DNA of 64,000 nucleotides from Alisma plantago-aquatica. Lineage: Eukaryota > Streptophyta > Magnoliopsida > Alismatales > Alismataceae. Below the pieces are notes generated by a model, which did no database searches, had not been told where the DNA came from, and was given only the letters and a program-made list of their open reading frames with translations. Shown here in pieces: positions 1 through 12,930 of this stretch. The translations under genes were made by a program, and so were the position numbers. Location: the NCBI GenBank assembly GCA_963693085.1, contig OY856413.1:472690879-472754878 (forward strand), written 5' to 3'. Numbering within the stretch: position 1 is the stretch's first letter; every line of letters begins with the position of its first letter.

Positions 1-2869
1 TGAATAATAGTTAAGGAAGTATCAAAACCCAAATCTAAGCCCATAATCGAGTTCCCCATAGCTTAAATAGTCAACCCTCAAAATTTGGGGTCTTTTGGAC
101 ATCAAATGCACCCCCAATTGAACCCTATTAGACTATGTATGCTTTTAACCGATACTTGATTGATTTTTTTTATTTCTTTGGTTTGGTCTGGACCTTGGTC
201 CAAGAACCAGTTCGGCTCTTGTGAGCGGTCCAGTCCGGGTAGCGGGACTCAGTCGTCCCTTACCTCCGAGCTTCTCGCGGGCGCCAGGTACAGCACAGGG
301 ATACCTCCCTGCTCTCTCGTGCATGCCAGGATGAGCGCCTCCGCACGCTTTCTTCACGAACAGCTTCCCCTCGATCCCCCAAGTCCAATGATCCCTTACT
401 TAGACTCTATGGAGCCCTAAACTGGAGATGCCTATTTCTACCTTTCCAGCATCCGTCGTTGCCTTTTTCCCAACTCACAGAACCCTCACTCTAGTGCCTC
501 CACTTCGCATCACCTGCTCCGGATTCGACCACCGTCGCCCCCTCTTGCGTGCTCTTCCATCAATTGATGGGGTTGGCGCCTTGGAGCTACTGTCGACACT
601 GGTCTCTTCTCCGGCGAGGACGGTGAGTAGCAGATGGAATCCTCCTCCTTAGTCAAATCGATTACGAGGTAACCATCTAGGAACCTCGTTACTTCTTTCT
701 GTGCGCTCGTTTTGCCGTGATTTCATCTGGTTTGATCGGTCGACAAAACGTCTCAGTGTTCCTCTGTTTTGGTTCATCGTCAGTATGGGATTTAATGGTC
801 CCTGACCCACAAAGCCGGGTTGTGCCTTGCGCATATCAAAAGAAATCCCTAGAGTGAATGGTACGTTCAGCACTAGTCGTTGTCAGATTTCATTTGCTCC
901 CCTAGGTGTTGTCTTCCGCAACGACCTGTTGCCTAACCAGTGGCACAAGGGCCTTCTTGCTATTCCAGCTTCGGATTTGCCTCGTCTTCGTTTGCCTCCG
1001 CCTCACACAATACCTTGAACTCCAGCCAAAATAGTCGTGGATGATCGGCGGAGCAAGTGGGATCGCAATCCACTTCTGATGTCTCCCTCATAGGACGCTT
1101 CATGCCATTTTCACCCACCGGAGTCACCGCCAGGTTCATCCCTGGTCGTCTTCATCGTGAGGCTCATCTGGACTCGTAGCACCGTCAAGGCTGGAGCAAC
1201 GACTCACCAAGTCTGGGGTATCTAGGCGGAGCCAATGAGCTGGTTGCCCACTCCCCTCGAAGCCTGGATCGATGGTTTACGCTACCCTTAAGCTCTACAG
1301 GGACCTCCATGGCGTGAGTTGCAGGTTGTGCACTCCCTGGGACAAAAGTCATGCCACGCCCATAAGTCATGTGTGACCCGGGGTCACATGCCATGGGTAA
1401 AGAAGTCCTTTTATCATCTTTTGACTTGCCTTTGACCCCGAGTTAGATAGGTGTGTATCACTATAGTACTGAGTAACGCATCGCTTGATTCTTCTTGTAT
1501 TTTCATTTGAGGGTATTTCGGTCAATTTGCAATTTATTTTCTTTTCGATCAGTAAATGATTTTAACTTGTAAAAATCATAACTAAGTATTGGTTCAGCAG
1601 AAAATACAAATAAATATGTTTTTGAAATCAGAAAAATCCAACGGATTTAATGATATAGGTTTGGAGACTTGATTCGAAACCTACTGATAGGTCATTTTTT
1701 TATTGTTAAGGATTTAAGAAATCATTTATTGATGTAGCACACACTTATTATGTTTAGGTGGTAAAAGACATGAATCTGAGCCTAAAGAACATTATTGAGT
1801 GTTAGGATCTGACTTTAAGGTATGTACATCCTCTATTTTATTTTGGGCATTATTTGACTAAAACCTAATTTCTTTTAATGAGGCATCTCTTGAACTGCTA
1901 TTTCTCTTAGAAATCTATTATTCTTGTACATTTATAATTCCTGATATGAATCTCTTTTACTACTGTGATTATTAATTTGACATGATTATGGGTCTTAAGG
2001 CCCCTCCTACCTTGTTGCTTTTTGGTTTGATATTGACTAAAATGATAGTCTTGCCACTCTATTATAGCATGCTGCGTGTTTGACTAGATTATCTAGAATA
2101 GTGGTACTTATGTACAACCATACTTATATAGGGCGTGCGTATTCCGCCCGGGGTGTGCGTTTCCACCCTTATTTATTTTTAAGCCATGATCCCATGGTGT
2201 TATGGCCCTGTTTTAGGTATATTTAGTCTACATTGTTATGCATGCAAATATTTGTTATTTTAATATGAATCTGTGGATGATTGTTATGGCAAGACACGCT
2301 TTTATTATCATGCTTATAATCTGAAATTTTATATGCCTCATTTCTTTTATTACTTTCCTTTTGAACATACCTAATTGCAAATAGCCCCCTCTTATTGTGG
2401 GAACATCTCTTTTTGTACTTTTAACCTTATATAATGCCCAGAATGTTTTTTGACCTCTTTATTGTTTCCTATGTTCTGGGTGATGTTCCTTTCCACCCAG
2501 GTGAAGAGGAGCTTGTGGTGACCTTAGAGGAGGAGCCTGCACTTGAGGATCCAGTGTTCGAGGAACCTGATCGGCAGTAGTTCGTGAAGTTTCTGAGATG
2601 CCTAGGTTGCCCTCTGCAATCGACCCAATAGTTTATTTTCTTTTGTGTTTTCTTTTATGTTCATGTGGACAAGTTCTTAAAAATAAATGGATCATGTTAT
2701 AACTTAAACTCTTTACTTTCCACTGTTTTTGTTTTATGCTCATTTTACCATGTTATTTTGAGAACAATATAGCCACCCTTCTATCTATTTATTGTGTTTC
2801 AATGTATGGGTTTTTCTATAGTGGCCTCAAGATAATAGTGTTAGGGAGTGGTCCCCCTAGTGGGTCCCA
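1..2869. other. Unassigned region, probably degraded repeat DNA
   Basis: No gene is recognised here. Positions about 200-1400 are GC-richer than the rest and carry only short broken frames; positions 1500-2450 are AT-rich. A short stretch near 2500-2580 could encode an acidic peptide but has no recognisable domain. A near-perfect palindrome lies at about 1369-1391. The stretch ends just before a Copia 3' remnant, so old LTR-element sequence is plausible, but I see no LTR pair or domain that proves it. Confidence 0.4.
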
Positions 2870-2899
2870 CTCCTAACAGGCACTCACCCAGTTTTTTGG

Positions 2900-3281
2900 C
2901 GGAGTAAAAAATAGGTTGTGGTAGCTCACTCCAGCACCGATGTAGAATATTGGGTCATGGCTCATGCATGTTGTGATTTACAATGGGTCTGGTCCATCCT
3001 AACTGAGTTTGGAGTTCTTTTTCAAACTCACAACTACTCTATATTGTGACAATCAGATGGCTATATACATAGCTAATAATCTAGTCTTTCACGAGCACAC
3101 AAAAATGTTGAAAGTTGATTGTCATTTTGTGTGAGACCTGGTCAAAGTCAAGCAGGTCATCACTCCTCACAATAGGACAAGCGATCAAGTTGCGGACATC
3201 CTTACCAAATTTCGTCCTCTTGCTTTATTCAAGTATATGGGTGTCAAGTTGGGACTTCACAATGTTTACTCTCCAACTTGA
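2900..3281 (+). pseudogene. Copia RNase H C-terminal remnant
   Basis: Broken frames match the end of a Copia polyprotein. They include an RNase H stretch resembling SSTxxEYxxMAHACCxLQW, then a piece with the order CDNQxAIxIAxNxVFHExTKxxxVDCHFV, then the terminal motif ADILTK...LGLHNVYSPT. The same motifs occur in the intact Copia frames elsewhere in this window. Stops and frameshifts interrupt it. A purine tract (positions 3280-3288) follows at once, as expected before a 3' LTR. Everything upstream of RNase H is missing. Confidence 0.85.
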
Positions 3282-3288
3282 GGGGGGG

Positions 3289-3430
3289 TGTTAGTACGTT
3301 ATATCAGTTGGGATTAGGCTCATTGCATTTTCCCTAACCCATGTATTCCTTGGCTCCTATATATAGGAGACCCATCACTCTTATTTGTTTACGAAAATAT
3401 ATTGTTCTTCAGTTTGCAATAATATAATAT
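3289..3430 (+). repeat. Copia 3' LTR remnant
   Basis: The sequence starts TGTTAGTACG directly after the purine tract of the RNase H remnant, as a Copia 3' LTR should. It includes a TATA-like stretch near 3358. The right end is uncertain because no partner LTR is in the window. Confidence 0.6.
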
Positions 3431-4257
3431 GAAAGATGTCAATTATAAAGTCCAAGTATGCTATCCAAACAAAATTGGTTTGCCTTAACCAAAAAACCAC
3501 ATTCATCTCAGGAATAGTCACTCCAAGTTACAGAAACTAAAAATTATTTTTAAACAAAGGCCCCAAAATAACTGGGTTACTCAAATTTGAATAAACTCCT
3601 ATTGGAAGGGGGCCAAACCTAATATTTGCTAGCAACCCGTTTGATGCGGTCAGTGTGAAGCTGAAAATTCTGTAAAAACAATGAGACAAAATAAAAATAC
3701 ACTTTTCAGTTCAAAAGGGAATGGATTAAATGGTGTCCTAAAAAAATGTTTTACCACCCTTCGCCTTGGGCAGTCTTCCTAAACTCTGATTTTGGAGAAA
3801 GAAATATTAATTTTCCCGGATGCCATTCAGATGTTCTTCTAATCAAACTCATCCACCTAATTTCTTTTCCCAAAAACAAAAAATATCTTCCTTGACATCC
3901 TTGCTTCTACCCCCCTTCTGTAAGTCTGTGCACAGGCTTGAACGTGACTGGGCATCTAGGCTAGAGTGTGCCTCGGACTGCAGCTGCTATTAAGTTCGCC
4001 CGAAGCTCTCCTAATCACGTCAGGTGTAGAACATGATTATCAGCTGATGAAACCGTGATGCCGTCACCAAACAACGCCGATGTGAGGCCTGGAAATGCCG
4101 TCACCAGATACACCTTCACCCACATGCTGCCCGCACGGTGTCGCTTTGTGTGATTCGCTCCCCCAACTTGCTAATCGTGCAGGTTTTCCTTCTTTTTCTT
4201 TTTGGCAACCCTCTGCGCTTTCTCTTGTCATATGGTGGCTCTTTGCAGCATATGCAT
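3431..4257. other. Intergenic, no feature recognised
   Basis: Mixed-composition DNA with no long frame and no recognised repeat end. A somewhat GC-richer piece at about 3900-4190 has no domain. Confidence 0.4.
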
Positions 4258-4456
4258 ATTCTAATAAGAGGTTTGCTATGCATAGAGAAACTGAACCAGA
4301 AATGCTGGAACCTTATTTGTCATCTTGGATGTATAACAACAAAAATAGAGGAATTACTTTCTTCTTCCATTTTTGTTGTTATAGATGCAAGATGACAAAT
4401 GGGGTTTCATTTCTGGTCCAGTTTGTGTTCCATGTAACATTTCTCTTATAATAATG
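4258..4456. repeat. Long imperfect hairpin (MITE or small-RNA precursor-like)
   Basis: An inverted repeat folds on itself. The left arm (about 4258-4350) pairs with the right arm (about 4366-4456) across a loop of roughly 15 bases, with mostly continuous pairing over more than 90 bases. The best part pairs 4311-4345 with 4371-4400. Young microRNA loci and small foldback MITEs both look like this. I cannot separate the two without small-RNA data or other copies, and no clear target-site duplication is visible. Confidence 0.6.
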
Positions 4457-4609
4457 GGAAGGAAAATGATATACAAATCAGAACTCAGTCCAGAAACGAG
4501 ACCCGGATTCGGCTGCTAGCGTCGGGCCCATCTGTGACTGGCGAGAGAGAGGGGGGGAGTTGCTGACGATGGGACCAGCTGGGTGAGAGAGAAAGAGAGA
4601 GAGGGAGAG

Positions 4610-5230
4610 AGAGGGAGTCGGTGTAAGGAGAGAGAAAAATCATGAGAGATATATTTGTTTTGTTAATAACTTTCAAACTGTTATATATTTTTAATGAAAT
4701 AAATTCATTTGCATTCCTGATGAAAATTACATTCTAATAAGACTATTGTCGACATATTTTTGAAAAATGTAACGTGTGGTGTAAGGACAGATAAAAATAA
4801 AGGGAGATATAGTTGTTTTGCTAATAACTTTTAAATTGTTATATATTTTTTTACGAAATGAATTCTATTGGATTCCTGATGAAAAATACATTCTAATAAA
4901 AATAATGTCAACATATTTTTGAAAAATGCAACATGTGGGTAGAGAGAGAAAAATCAAGAAAGATATATTTATTTTGTTAACAACTTTCAAACTGTTATAT
5001 ATTATTTAACAAAATAAATTTCATTAGATTCCTGATGAAAAATGTATTCTAATAAGACTAATATCAACATATTTTTGAAAAATGTTACGTGTTGTAAAAA
5101 GTGAGAGAAATCAAAAGAGAGATATTTATTTTGTTAATAACTTTTAAACTGTTATGTATTTTTAAACAAAATAAAAAATGTTACATTCCTGATTAAATAG
5201 GTATTCTAACAAATCTAATATAGATAAAAT
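4610..5230. repeat. Tandem array, period about 158 bp
   Basis: About 3.7 degenerate units. The anchor TTTTGTTAATAACTTT recurs near 4655, 4814, 4971 and 5128, with spacings of 157-159 bp. Each unit also has a GAGAGA tract, a TTCCTGATGAAAAAT stretch and CATATTTTTGAAAAATG. Confidence 0.85.
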
Positions 5231-5389
5231 AAAATGAGAAAGTGTGAGAGAGAGGACTGGAGAGAGTGAGTGATAGTACGGAAAGAGAAAAAATAATTTA
5301 AATTATTAAGTACATCACTTCTCTTCTATGACAACATATTTTAAAATTTTAATTGCACTACTTTTCTCCTATTCTTTAGACAAAATAAC

Positions 5390-6200
5390 TTTTTTTTAAA
5401 TACTACTTGGACAAAAATAAAAGTTGACTAGAGATAACAAAAAAATGACTAGAGATAACAAGAAAATTTACTAAGAATAATACAAAACATTCTCTACATA
5501 TAAGAACTGTTTTTTTAAGAAAACTACTACTTGGATAACAAAAACTTTGACTACATATAACAAAATATTTATTAGGGATAACAAGAAAATTTATTAGGGA
5601 TGACAAAAATAAATTCTATATATAACAACTAATTTTCAAAAAAAATATACTACTTGGATAACAAAAAGTTTGTCCAAAGATAACAAATAACAAGAACATT
5701 TTCTAGGGATAACATAACATTTACTAGGGATAACAAAATATTTACTAGGGATAACAACTTTTTTTTAAATACTACTTAGATGACAAAAAAAATGTATAGA
5801 GATAATGAAACATTTACAAGGGATAACAAGAAATATTGCTAGGGATAACAAAACATTTACGGATAACAAAATAAAACTCTAAGGATATCAACTAATTTTT
5901 TAAAAAAAATACTATTTGGATAACAAAAAGTATGACTATAGATAACAAAACATTTGCTAAGGATAATATAACATTTACTAGGGATAACAGAATATTTATT
6001 AGGGATAACAAGAAACATTGCTACGGATAATAAAACTATTCTCTATAAATAACTACTAATTAAATAAAAATATACTACTTGGATAACAAAATGTTTGCCT
6101 AGCGATAATAAAACATTTACTAGAGATAACAAGAAAAATTTGCTAGGGATAATAAAAAAATTTCTCTGGAGATAAAATTATTTTTTTAAATACTACTTAA
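5390..6200. repeat. Nested tandem array built on ACTAGGGATAACAA
   Basis: A short AT-rich motif close to ACTAGGGATAACAAGAAA repeats many times. A higher-order unit marked by TACTACTTGGATAAC recurs near 5401, 5525, 5650, 5772, 5918, 6074 and 6192, about every 120-155 bp. Open frames across it are by-products of the repeat. Confidence 0.8.
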
Positions 6201-6500
6201 ACAAAAAAAATTATCCTTTTTTATAAAAAAAAATTGAACTGAATATAATAAATATTTTTTGTATAATTTTTATAGTGCGTATTAAAGTTTTCAAAACTAC
6301 ATGGAAAGTATTTTTGTAAGGAATCTAATAGTTTTTATTTTGTCAAAAAATACATCACGGATTGAAAGTTATTAACAAAATAAAAATCTCTCTCTTCTTT
6401 TTTCTCTCCTATGGTCACTCCTCTCTCCTCACTCCCTCCCCACTCTCTCTTTCTTTCTTTTGTCTGGTTATTATCCCATCAGCAATTGAAAGTCACATTG

Positions 6501-7227
6501 TTGTTGTTGCTGTTGAAATACATGTGTGATTTTGAAATGATGGGACAGGTGCTAATGGAGACAAAATGGCTCAAGAATCTGGTCCCATATTGCTGGCCGT
6601 ATTGGATTGTATTTTCGATCCCACAATTAAAAACTTAGGTTTGGTAGACTGGACCTGCACAAATGACAAAATCCCACACCGAATTTCATTGAAGAAGCAC
6701 TAATCTCACTTGCGCTGCTCGTCTCCAGGCAATTTCTCGCCCAAGTTGCATGCGTCTTCCGGCTGTTACCTGCTCGCGTCGACCGCATCCCTCTGTTTTG
6801 ATCCAACATAACCAAACGTCATCTGTTACTTTACAGCTGAAACTCAAGTTTTTTGTTGATTCCGGATCAGCAAAATGCTGGATTCAAAGGAATCCATCCA
6901 GATCCAACAATTCCAACGTGCCCCATGTCCTCATGGACATAATGATGGTAACTCCTTGACAAGAGTTGGCATCGCGTCTTTTACTTGGATCTTCACAATT
7001 ACATCGTTTGTTTCAATATACAGAATAGAAAATTAATGGTGGGTAGGCGGGGCTGGCTTTATAGCGTGCAGTTCATCTTGTGCTTTTGTATACCGAGCGT
7101 TGTTTCTTTTACGTACAGCAGGATAAGGCTGGGATGCTAGGCGATGGATTAACAGGCTGTATAAATACTGATCAGTCTTTAATGTTTCGATGAAAATAGC
7201 CGGCATATATGGCTTGCGGAATAGGGG
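6501..7227. other. No feature recognised
   Basis: Short frames only. A frame at 6750-6959 ends beside a possible splice donor (ATGATG then GTAACT) but resembles no domain, so no gene is called. Confidence 0.4.
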
Positions 7228-8060
7228 CAGTGGCGGAGCCAGGATTCTTAAGTGGGTGAGGCCCAAGTAGGAGTTTGACAATCAATAGTATATGATATTG
7301 AAAAATATTCTCTTCCATGCTTATGGATGTAACATAAAAGGTGCACTATAGTTGACATTACAACTCATTGAGAAATCTTTAAAACAATATCATTAGTATA
7401 AAAGAATGTAACTTGGATCTCTAGAATTAAATTGAAAAATTGTTTTGACATCACCCATCCCGCTATATAACTTTCCGCCATATAACTTTCCGCCCCACCA
7501 AATCTCTACTTTAACGACCAATATTTCATGGATCACTTTTTTTCTAAAATTGAAAGTGATATATTTTAGTTGATTCTGATTATAAGAAAAATATATACAC
7601 AAGGAGTAGAAAAACATAGGGAGAGTTACAAACAATTCCCGGTAAATATTTGAATAGGGACTACGACCTCCTAAACACTACAAGAAGATGAAACTGGTAC
7701 ACACATGCTAAGTTGCTGCCAACACATTTAATTCGGAAAAAAGTTGTGTGCACGAGTCTCCACTTAAAAGAGAAGAGTTACCATCGTTGCAAGTGAAATT
7801 ATATTAACTAATAGTAGAAAGAAGCGACAAGGAATAGTTGAATGTGTACACACTGATATATATAGTCTGTGTCATAAACTTCCATTTGCTCAAAGATGTG
7901 AAGGATTGTTCAGTCTTAATGTATTGAGTTGACATTTAACGAATAGGTCGTCGGAATACAAGCGAAATCACTATAATCTCACAGGACCGAGGACTGAACC
8001 ATTAGAATGTAGACCAAACAAAGGCTTCCCACTCATCATATATCCTAGATAAACACCTTA

Positions 8061-11000
8061 GCCCCTGTTTGGTTCGGGCGTGGACCGGGTTTAGGCCTTG
8101 TCGCGTAGCGACACGTAGGACCAAACCAGTCCGGCTCGGGCTGGGTTTCCGTTTGGTAAGGAGACTGGTTCGGACCCCGTTTTGAGTTTAGTCAGTCCCA
8201 TTTTGGAGCTTGACGCAGTACAGGTAGAGGCAGGTTTGGAATCTCAAACCGGGTTTGAGATCCTACCCCGACACTCGTCCCTCGCGTCCCTCGCGACGCA
8301 TCTTTTCCTCTCTCCCTGGCGAAGTAGCTTTCCCCCCTTGTCTGCTCCCGACGCAGCTAGCTTCGGCGCTGCTGGCTGGCATCTTCTCCCTCATCACGAA
8401 TCCACAGTTGCCTACCTTCTGCCATGCTCGCCCGTGAAGTAAATGCGAGTAGGCTGCCTCGATCTGCCATGGTTGGCCCGGTCAAGCGGCCGCTACGCTT
8501 CCTGCCGCCTGTCACCGCCGAGCTAGGTCGGTCAAAAGCAAGGTTCCGGTGCTTATCTCCATTCGCCAGGTCTGCCATGAATGGTCATGTCGTCCACAGA
8601 AGAAGGCGTAGGCGGCACAGAGGAATCTGAAACCCTAATCAGTGTTGTGCCTTTAAATGGGGGGTGTGGTGCTGTGAGGTGCTCGACTTCTACACAAGCC
8701 ACTTCGTTGAAGTGTTGCGAGGTGTTCCGTAGAAGATTGTTGCCGCTCGCTCGTGGTCTGTCGGCGCTGCCCAGGTCGATGCTTGTGCCCAGGTTCCGCC
8801 GCTTCCGTCGTCACTCCAAGGGGAGATTCTGCTCAGGTTGGTCTCTGGGTAGGGTAGAGGGTTATTTCGGTTAATGTCGATTAGGGCACAATGTCGAATA
8901 AGTACCAAAACATTTGTGAAATGGTGTTCTTTATCAAAACATGTACGGTTGAATCTGATGTTATCATCATTTCGGTTGAGTTTATCAGTTGTTAGATTGG
9001 GTTTATATGATGTTAAGTACGAAATAGTTGACTCCTTTTGCTAGTTAAAAGCGTATATTTTTTTAATGTTGTTGATTTTGATGCTTTTCCCGTTGTTTAC
9101 TCTGCACAGAACATACTTCTTATTGTTTTGATGCTCTGGACGAGCATGGCATTCGTCCCGAGTAGACAATTTAAAATGTTACTCTGGACAATTAATTTTG
9201 ATCGATTAATCTTGGTTAAGGAGTAAATACCAAAACCTTTTTCAGTCGGTACCATCTCCTGTTTGGAGATCCTGTGTTGTCATTGGGACATTCAAAGGTA
9301 TAAATTAATTGTAATGGTGTCTCAACTGATGTGATCTGTAGTATGTGTTGGTCTAAGAAACACGATTTCAATAGGAAAAAAATATTATTTGTATATGTAA
9401 TGAAGGTCTTTGCAGTTACCTTATCATATGTACAAATAGTTGATTTAATGTATGCCATATGATCTACCTATATGAAGATGTGATAAAATTTAAAATGTTA
9501 TATATGTGACAGTGATCTAGGATTATAACTTCATATATCTTTGTCTTCTTATTAGACATTAATTGATGGGGATGTTAAATGATGGTACTATACGTTTGTT
9601 TGATGGCTGAATATGGTGATATGGAGCATACACCATATCATGTTGCTGGCTTTTCAGAAAGATGTTAGACTTGACTTGGTTTTAGTCATACACCACACTC
9701 CACTTGCATTTGAAGCTTGAAATGTGTTTTTCTTAGTGAGTCTGTATTCCATCTTGGTTAAGGAGTATCCTTTCCTCTGTTGTCATATTAGTGAGTTTGT
9801 ATTCCCTGGTTGAGATGCTTTCTCTGTAAACCAGTCGGACAAAAGGTTCTCGTTCATCCATTATTCCTTACTGGGGCTGGGTATGCATTCCATCTTGGTT
9901 AAGGAGTAATTACCAAACCTTTTTCAGTTTGTACCATCTCCTGTTTCGAGACCATGTGCTCTCATTGGGACATTCAAAGGTATAAATTAATTGTAAAGGT
10001 ATACTTTTTTTGTAGAAGTTTGAACCATATGGAAATGTATGCCCTATGATCTACCTATATGAAGATGTGACAAAATATAAAATGTAATGTATGTGAAAGT
10101 GATCTAGGATTCTACGTTCATATATTCTTGTGTTCTTATTAGACATGAAGAAGTTATGGGGATGTTAAATGATGCTATGAAGATGTGTCTTATATCGAAT
10201 GTTAGATGATGATGATAGGTCCAGGGAGGAGTACCTCATTCAGATGAATCATTTGTTTTCTATAAATGACCTTTTATATGGACAGTAGAATGTAGGAACA
10301 AGTAAATCATGTTACACTAATGTTAGTCATGTGCTCTGCTGAAAAGGTTTATCTCTGATGTTTAGTCCTGAACTCATGTTAAAAAAGGGTGGCTTAACTT
10401 TTTAATCTGTACTAATGTTAGTCATGTGCTCTGCTGAAAAGGTTTATCTCTGATCATTAACTGTCTAATCATTCTATTCGATCATTAACTTGCCTACATG
10501 CTCATTGGTGTTTCATTATTTGTGTTTGGGTGTTAATCAATCAAGCTTGTCTCATTTGTGTATATTTGTAACTTGCCTATATGCTTGTTGGTGTTTCATT
10601 ATTTTCGGTGTTAATCAATGAAGCTTGTGTATATGCTGATTGAATCAGTATTGAAGGAACACACATAAATGGTTTCCGTTGTGACCGAATTGTATTAAAC
10701 ATTTACACTGATTATGTAAAGGTACTAAAAAATAGAAATGTATTTTAGCACAAAAAATTTGAGTGATGATCTCAGACAAAGAATTTGACTCATGTTAAAA
10801 ACTATAACCCTATAGACATGTTAGGTTTTTGTTCTTTTATGTATATGTGCTTCAGTAACATGCGTTTGAACACATTGGTTACAACTTCATGAATGTGCTT
10901 TAATTTTAGTGATCTCATGTTATGAATTAGATGGAGTCATTTGATAATATATGTAATTTGTATAACCCTATAAATCAAGCACAATGTGGTGTGCTATTCT

Positions 11001-11350
11001 CCTTGTTTACTCTGCCACATACCACACTTGTTATTGATTTTATTTATCATTGTTTCTATTTTTTAAATCATTTTACACATGCAAGATCTGATATTTACAA
11101 AATGTGTGTGCCATGTAATTGATCTGAGTCAGGTGTGTTTGCCTACTTTTCTTTCCATATTTTTATTTTCAACTTTTGTTTAAATATCTTTTGAAGAATT
11201 TTTCCTAAATGTGGGTGACATGTAATCTGAACCAGCAGATATGTAATTTACACTATACTGTGCGGCCAAGATATCATGGTTGTTGTTATATATTTATGTA
11301 CATCTTAGTTACTGATCGTTGTCATCAAATATTGCAGCAACTACACGAGT
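8061..11350 (+). other. 5' leader region of the PIF/Harbinger element
   Basis: No convincing protein is encoded. The first 800 bases are GC-rich with overlapping short frames; the rest is AT-rich and carries the direct repeats listed separately. A splice-acceptor-like TTGCAG ends 15 bases before the ORF1 ATG at 11351. This suggests that the ORF1 transcript has a spliced 5' untranslated leader starting somewhere in this stretch. Confidence 0.5.
9215..10173. repeat. Diverged direct duplication in the PIF leader
   Basis: Segment 9215-9585 recurs at about 9895-10173 in the same order. Shared blocks include GGGACATTCAAAGGTATAAA and TGATCTACCTATATGAAGAT and end at GGGGATGTTAAATGATG. The second copy has internal deletions. 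Two smaller direct repeats follow, one with units near 10316 and 10413 and one with units near 10508 and 10588. Confidence 0.85.
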
Positions 11351-12677
11351 ATGCCTCCCGTCGACCCTAACCACCGTATTGTATGGACAAGAGGGTCTGA
11401 TGCTGTTGTGGTGACAGCATTGCGCAAACAATATGACCTAGGCAGGTGTATTGATGGTAATTTTACTAGGGACTCTTGGAGGGAAATAACTTCTGATGTC
11501 AATAATAGGGTTGGCGACGTGTATAAGTTAGACCAGATAAGATGTCACCGGAAGAACCTTAAAAAGGACTACGTCCATTTGAAGGGTTTGACCAACAAGA
11601 GTGGCGTTGGATGGGATGAAGAAAGGCACAAGTCCATTGTACCAGACACCCCTGAGTGGAAAGAGGCCATTGCGGTACGCACACTATACAAAACTTTTAT
11701 CCTAACAAATTGTGACTGTACATGTAAACATGATTATCCTAATACACATATTTTTGAAAGCGTAGGCAGACAGGGACCTGATTAGGTTGCTTAGGTGCCC
11801 GTTTCCCCACTACTACGACATAGAGCTAATGGCGGGGAGGAACATTGCTAGAGTAAACCATGCAATGTCTTCGGCGGATGGTCAGATTCCTGCAGATGTT
11901 GCTTCTGAGGATGATGTAAGTGTCCACTTAGGCGCGGCTGATACACCCATGTACACAGAATCGGCAACAGACAAGCGTAGCGTACCCGCAGCTACCGTGC
12001 AAAGTGAGGGTGAAAGCGCGCGGCCTGGGGGAACAGATAACCCGTCAGTTGGGGGCAGGAGTCCTTCTACCCATACGCGCAGGAAACGACAATCAACGCC
12101 GCAAGAGTGATGTAGTCTTTCCAATGAAGTTCTGGCTGAGTTCACACAGGTTTACACAAAGGTTCACGAGTTAGGCACATCCATGTTGACCAAAGCCTAT
12201 GAAAAAGAAGAGTTGGCAAACATTTTACAACATTTTAATGACAATTTCCCCGATACCCCCACCGCTGTTTTTACTGCACTTGTGAATGCCATCAAGGACT
12301 CTACAAACCGCAACATCTACCTTAGCCTCAAAAACACCCCTGCAAAGATAACCTTGTGGTTAAACAACCTTTGTGAAAGGTCACAATTCGGTTTTGGCAT
12401 ATCTGTACCTCCAATGCCTTCATTTTATTTCCCGTCTCCGCAACCATTCCCTTCACCCAACTTCAACAGCACATCATCTCAACAATCATTTGTGTCGCCC
12501 TTCCCTTCACCCAATTTCAATACCACATCGTCTCACCCACCATTTATGTCGCCTTCCTCTGCACTTAACTTCCCAGGAACATCGTCTCAGCCACCATTTA
12601 TCCCGCCACCCAACTTCCCAGGCATGCCACCGATGTGGTCTCCTACATCCAGTGATGTTGGCCCATCGGGAACATAA
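11351..12677 (+). pseudogene. PIF/Harbinger ORF1, Myb/SANT-like protein, one stop
   Basis: Exon 1 is 11351-11674. A 91-base GT-AG intron follows (11675-11765), and exon 2 resumes in phase and runs to 12677. The N-terminus is a Myb/SANT-like domain: VWT at residues 11-13, then YDLGRC, SWREI and QIRCHRKNLKKDY. An acidic and Ser/Thr-rich linker follows. The C-terminus is a Pro/Phe/Ser-rich repeat with several PSPNFN-like units. A single TGA at 12108-12110 lies in frame between the linker and the C-terminal part; frame and similarity continue through it. In related elements ORF1 acts with the transposase in the nucleus and binds element DNA. Without readthrough this copy would make only the N-terminal part. 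Confidence 0.85.
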
Positions 12678-12930
12678 TTGCACGGTTTATTTTGTATGCA
12701 TTTGATGTTAATTATTTTCCGTCCAAATATTTACATTTGATTGACTGTTGTAATAATTTATTTTCCGCACACACATTACATATCCGTACAATTTCATTTT
12801 ATTGAGTGTTGTAATAATTTATTTTTTGCACGTGAACTGGATTGTCTTATGTTGTAGCAGTTATTATGTTGTTGTTTTCATTGTACATGTAGGCATCATG
12901 TCTGCCAATGATCAACAGTAAACACATGAC

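Larger units (their letters stand above)
4550..6500. mobile_element. Foldback-like repeat block
   Basis: The two ends are inverted copies of each other. The left arm (about 4550-4710) has a GA-rich tract followed by the array unit start TTTTGTTAATAACTTT. The right arm (about 6240-6500) has AAAGTTATTAACAAAATA followed by a CT-rich tract and then the complement of the outer left sequence. Between the arms lie two different tandem arrays. This resembles a foldback or MULE-type element with internal satellite. No transposase and no clear target-site duplication were found. Confidence 0.5.

Noticed and set aside
4095..4451. A 118-codon frame
   Set aside because: It runs through the 4258-4456 hairpin, has no domain, and its composition changes at the hairpin border.
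5390..6200. Short spaced repeats that might suggest a CRISPR-like array
   Set aside because: Units are degenerate and run together without unique spacers, and the context is a plant nuclear genome. It is a tandem satellite.
6750..6959. A possible exon ending at a GTAACT donor
   Set aside because: No domain, no matching downstream exon found, and no similarity recognised.
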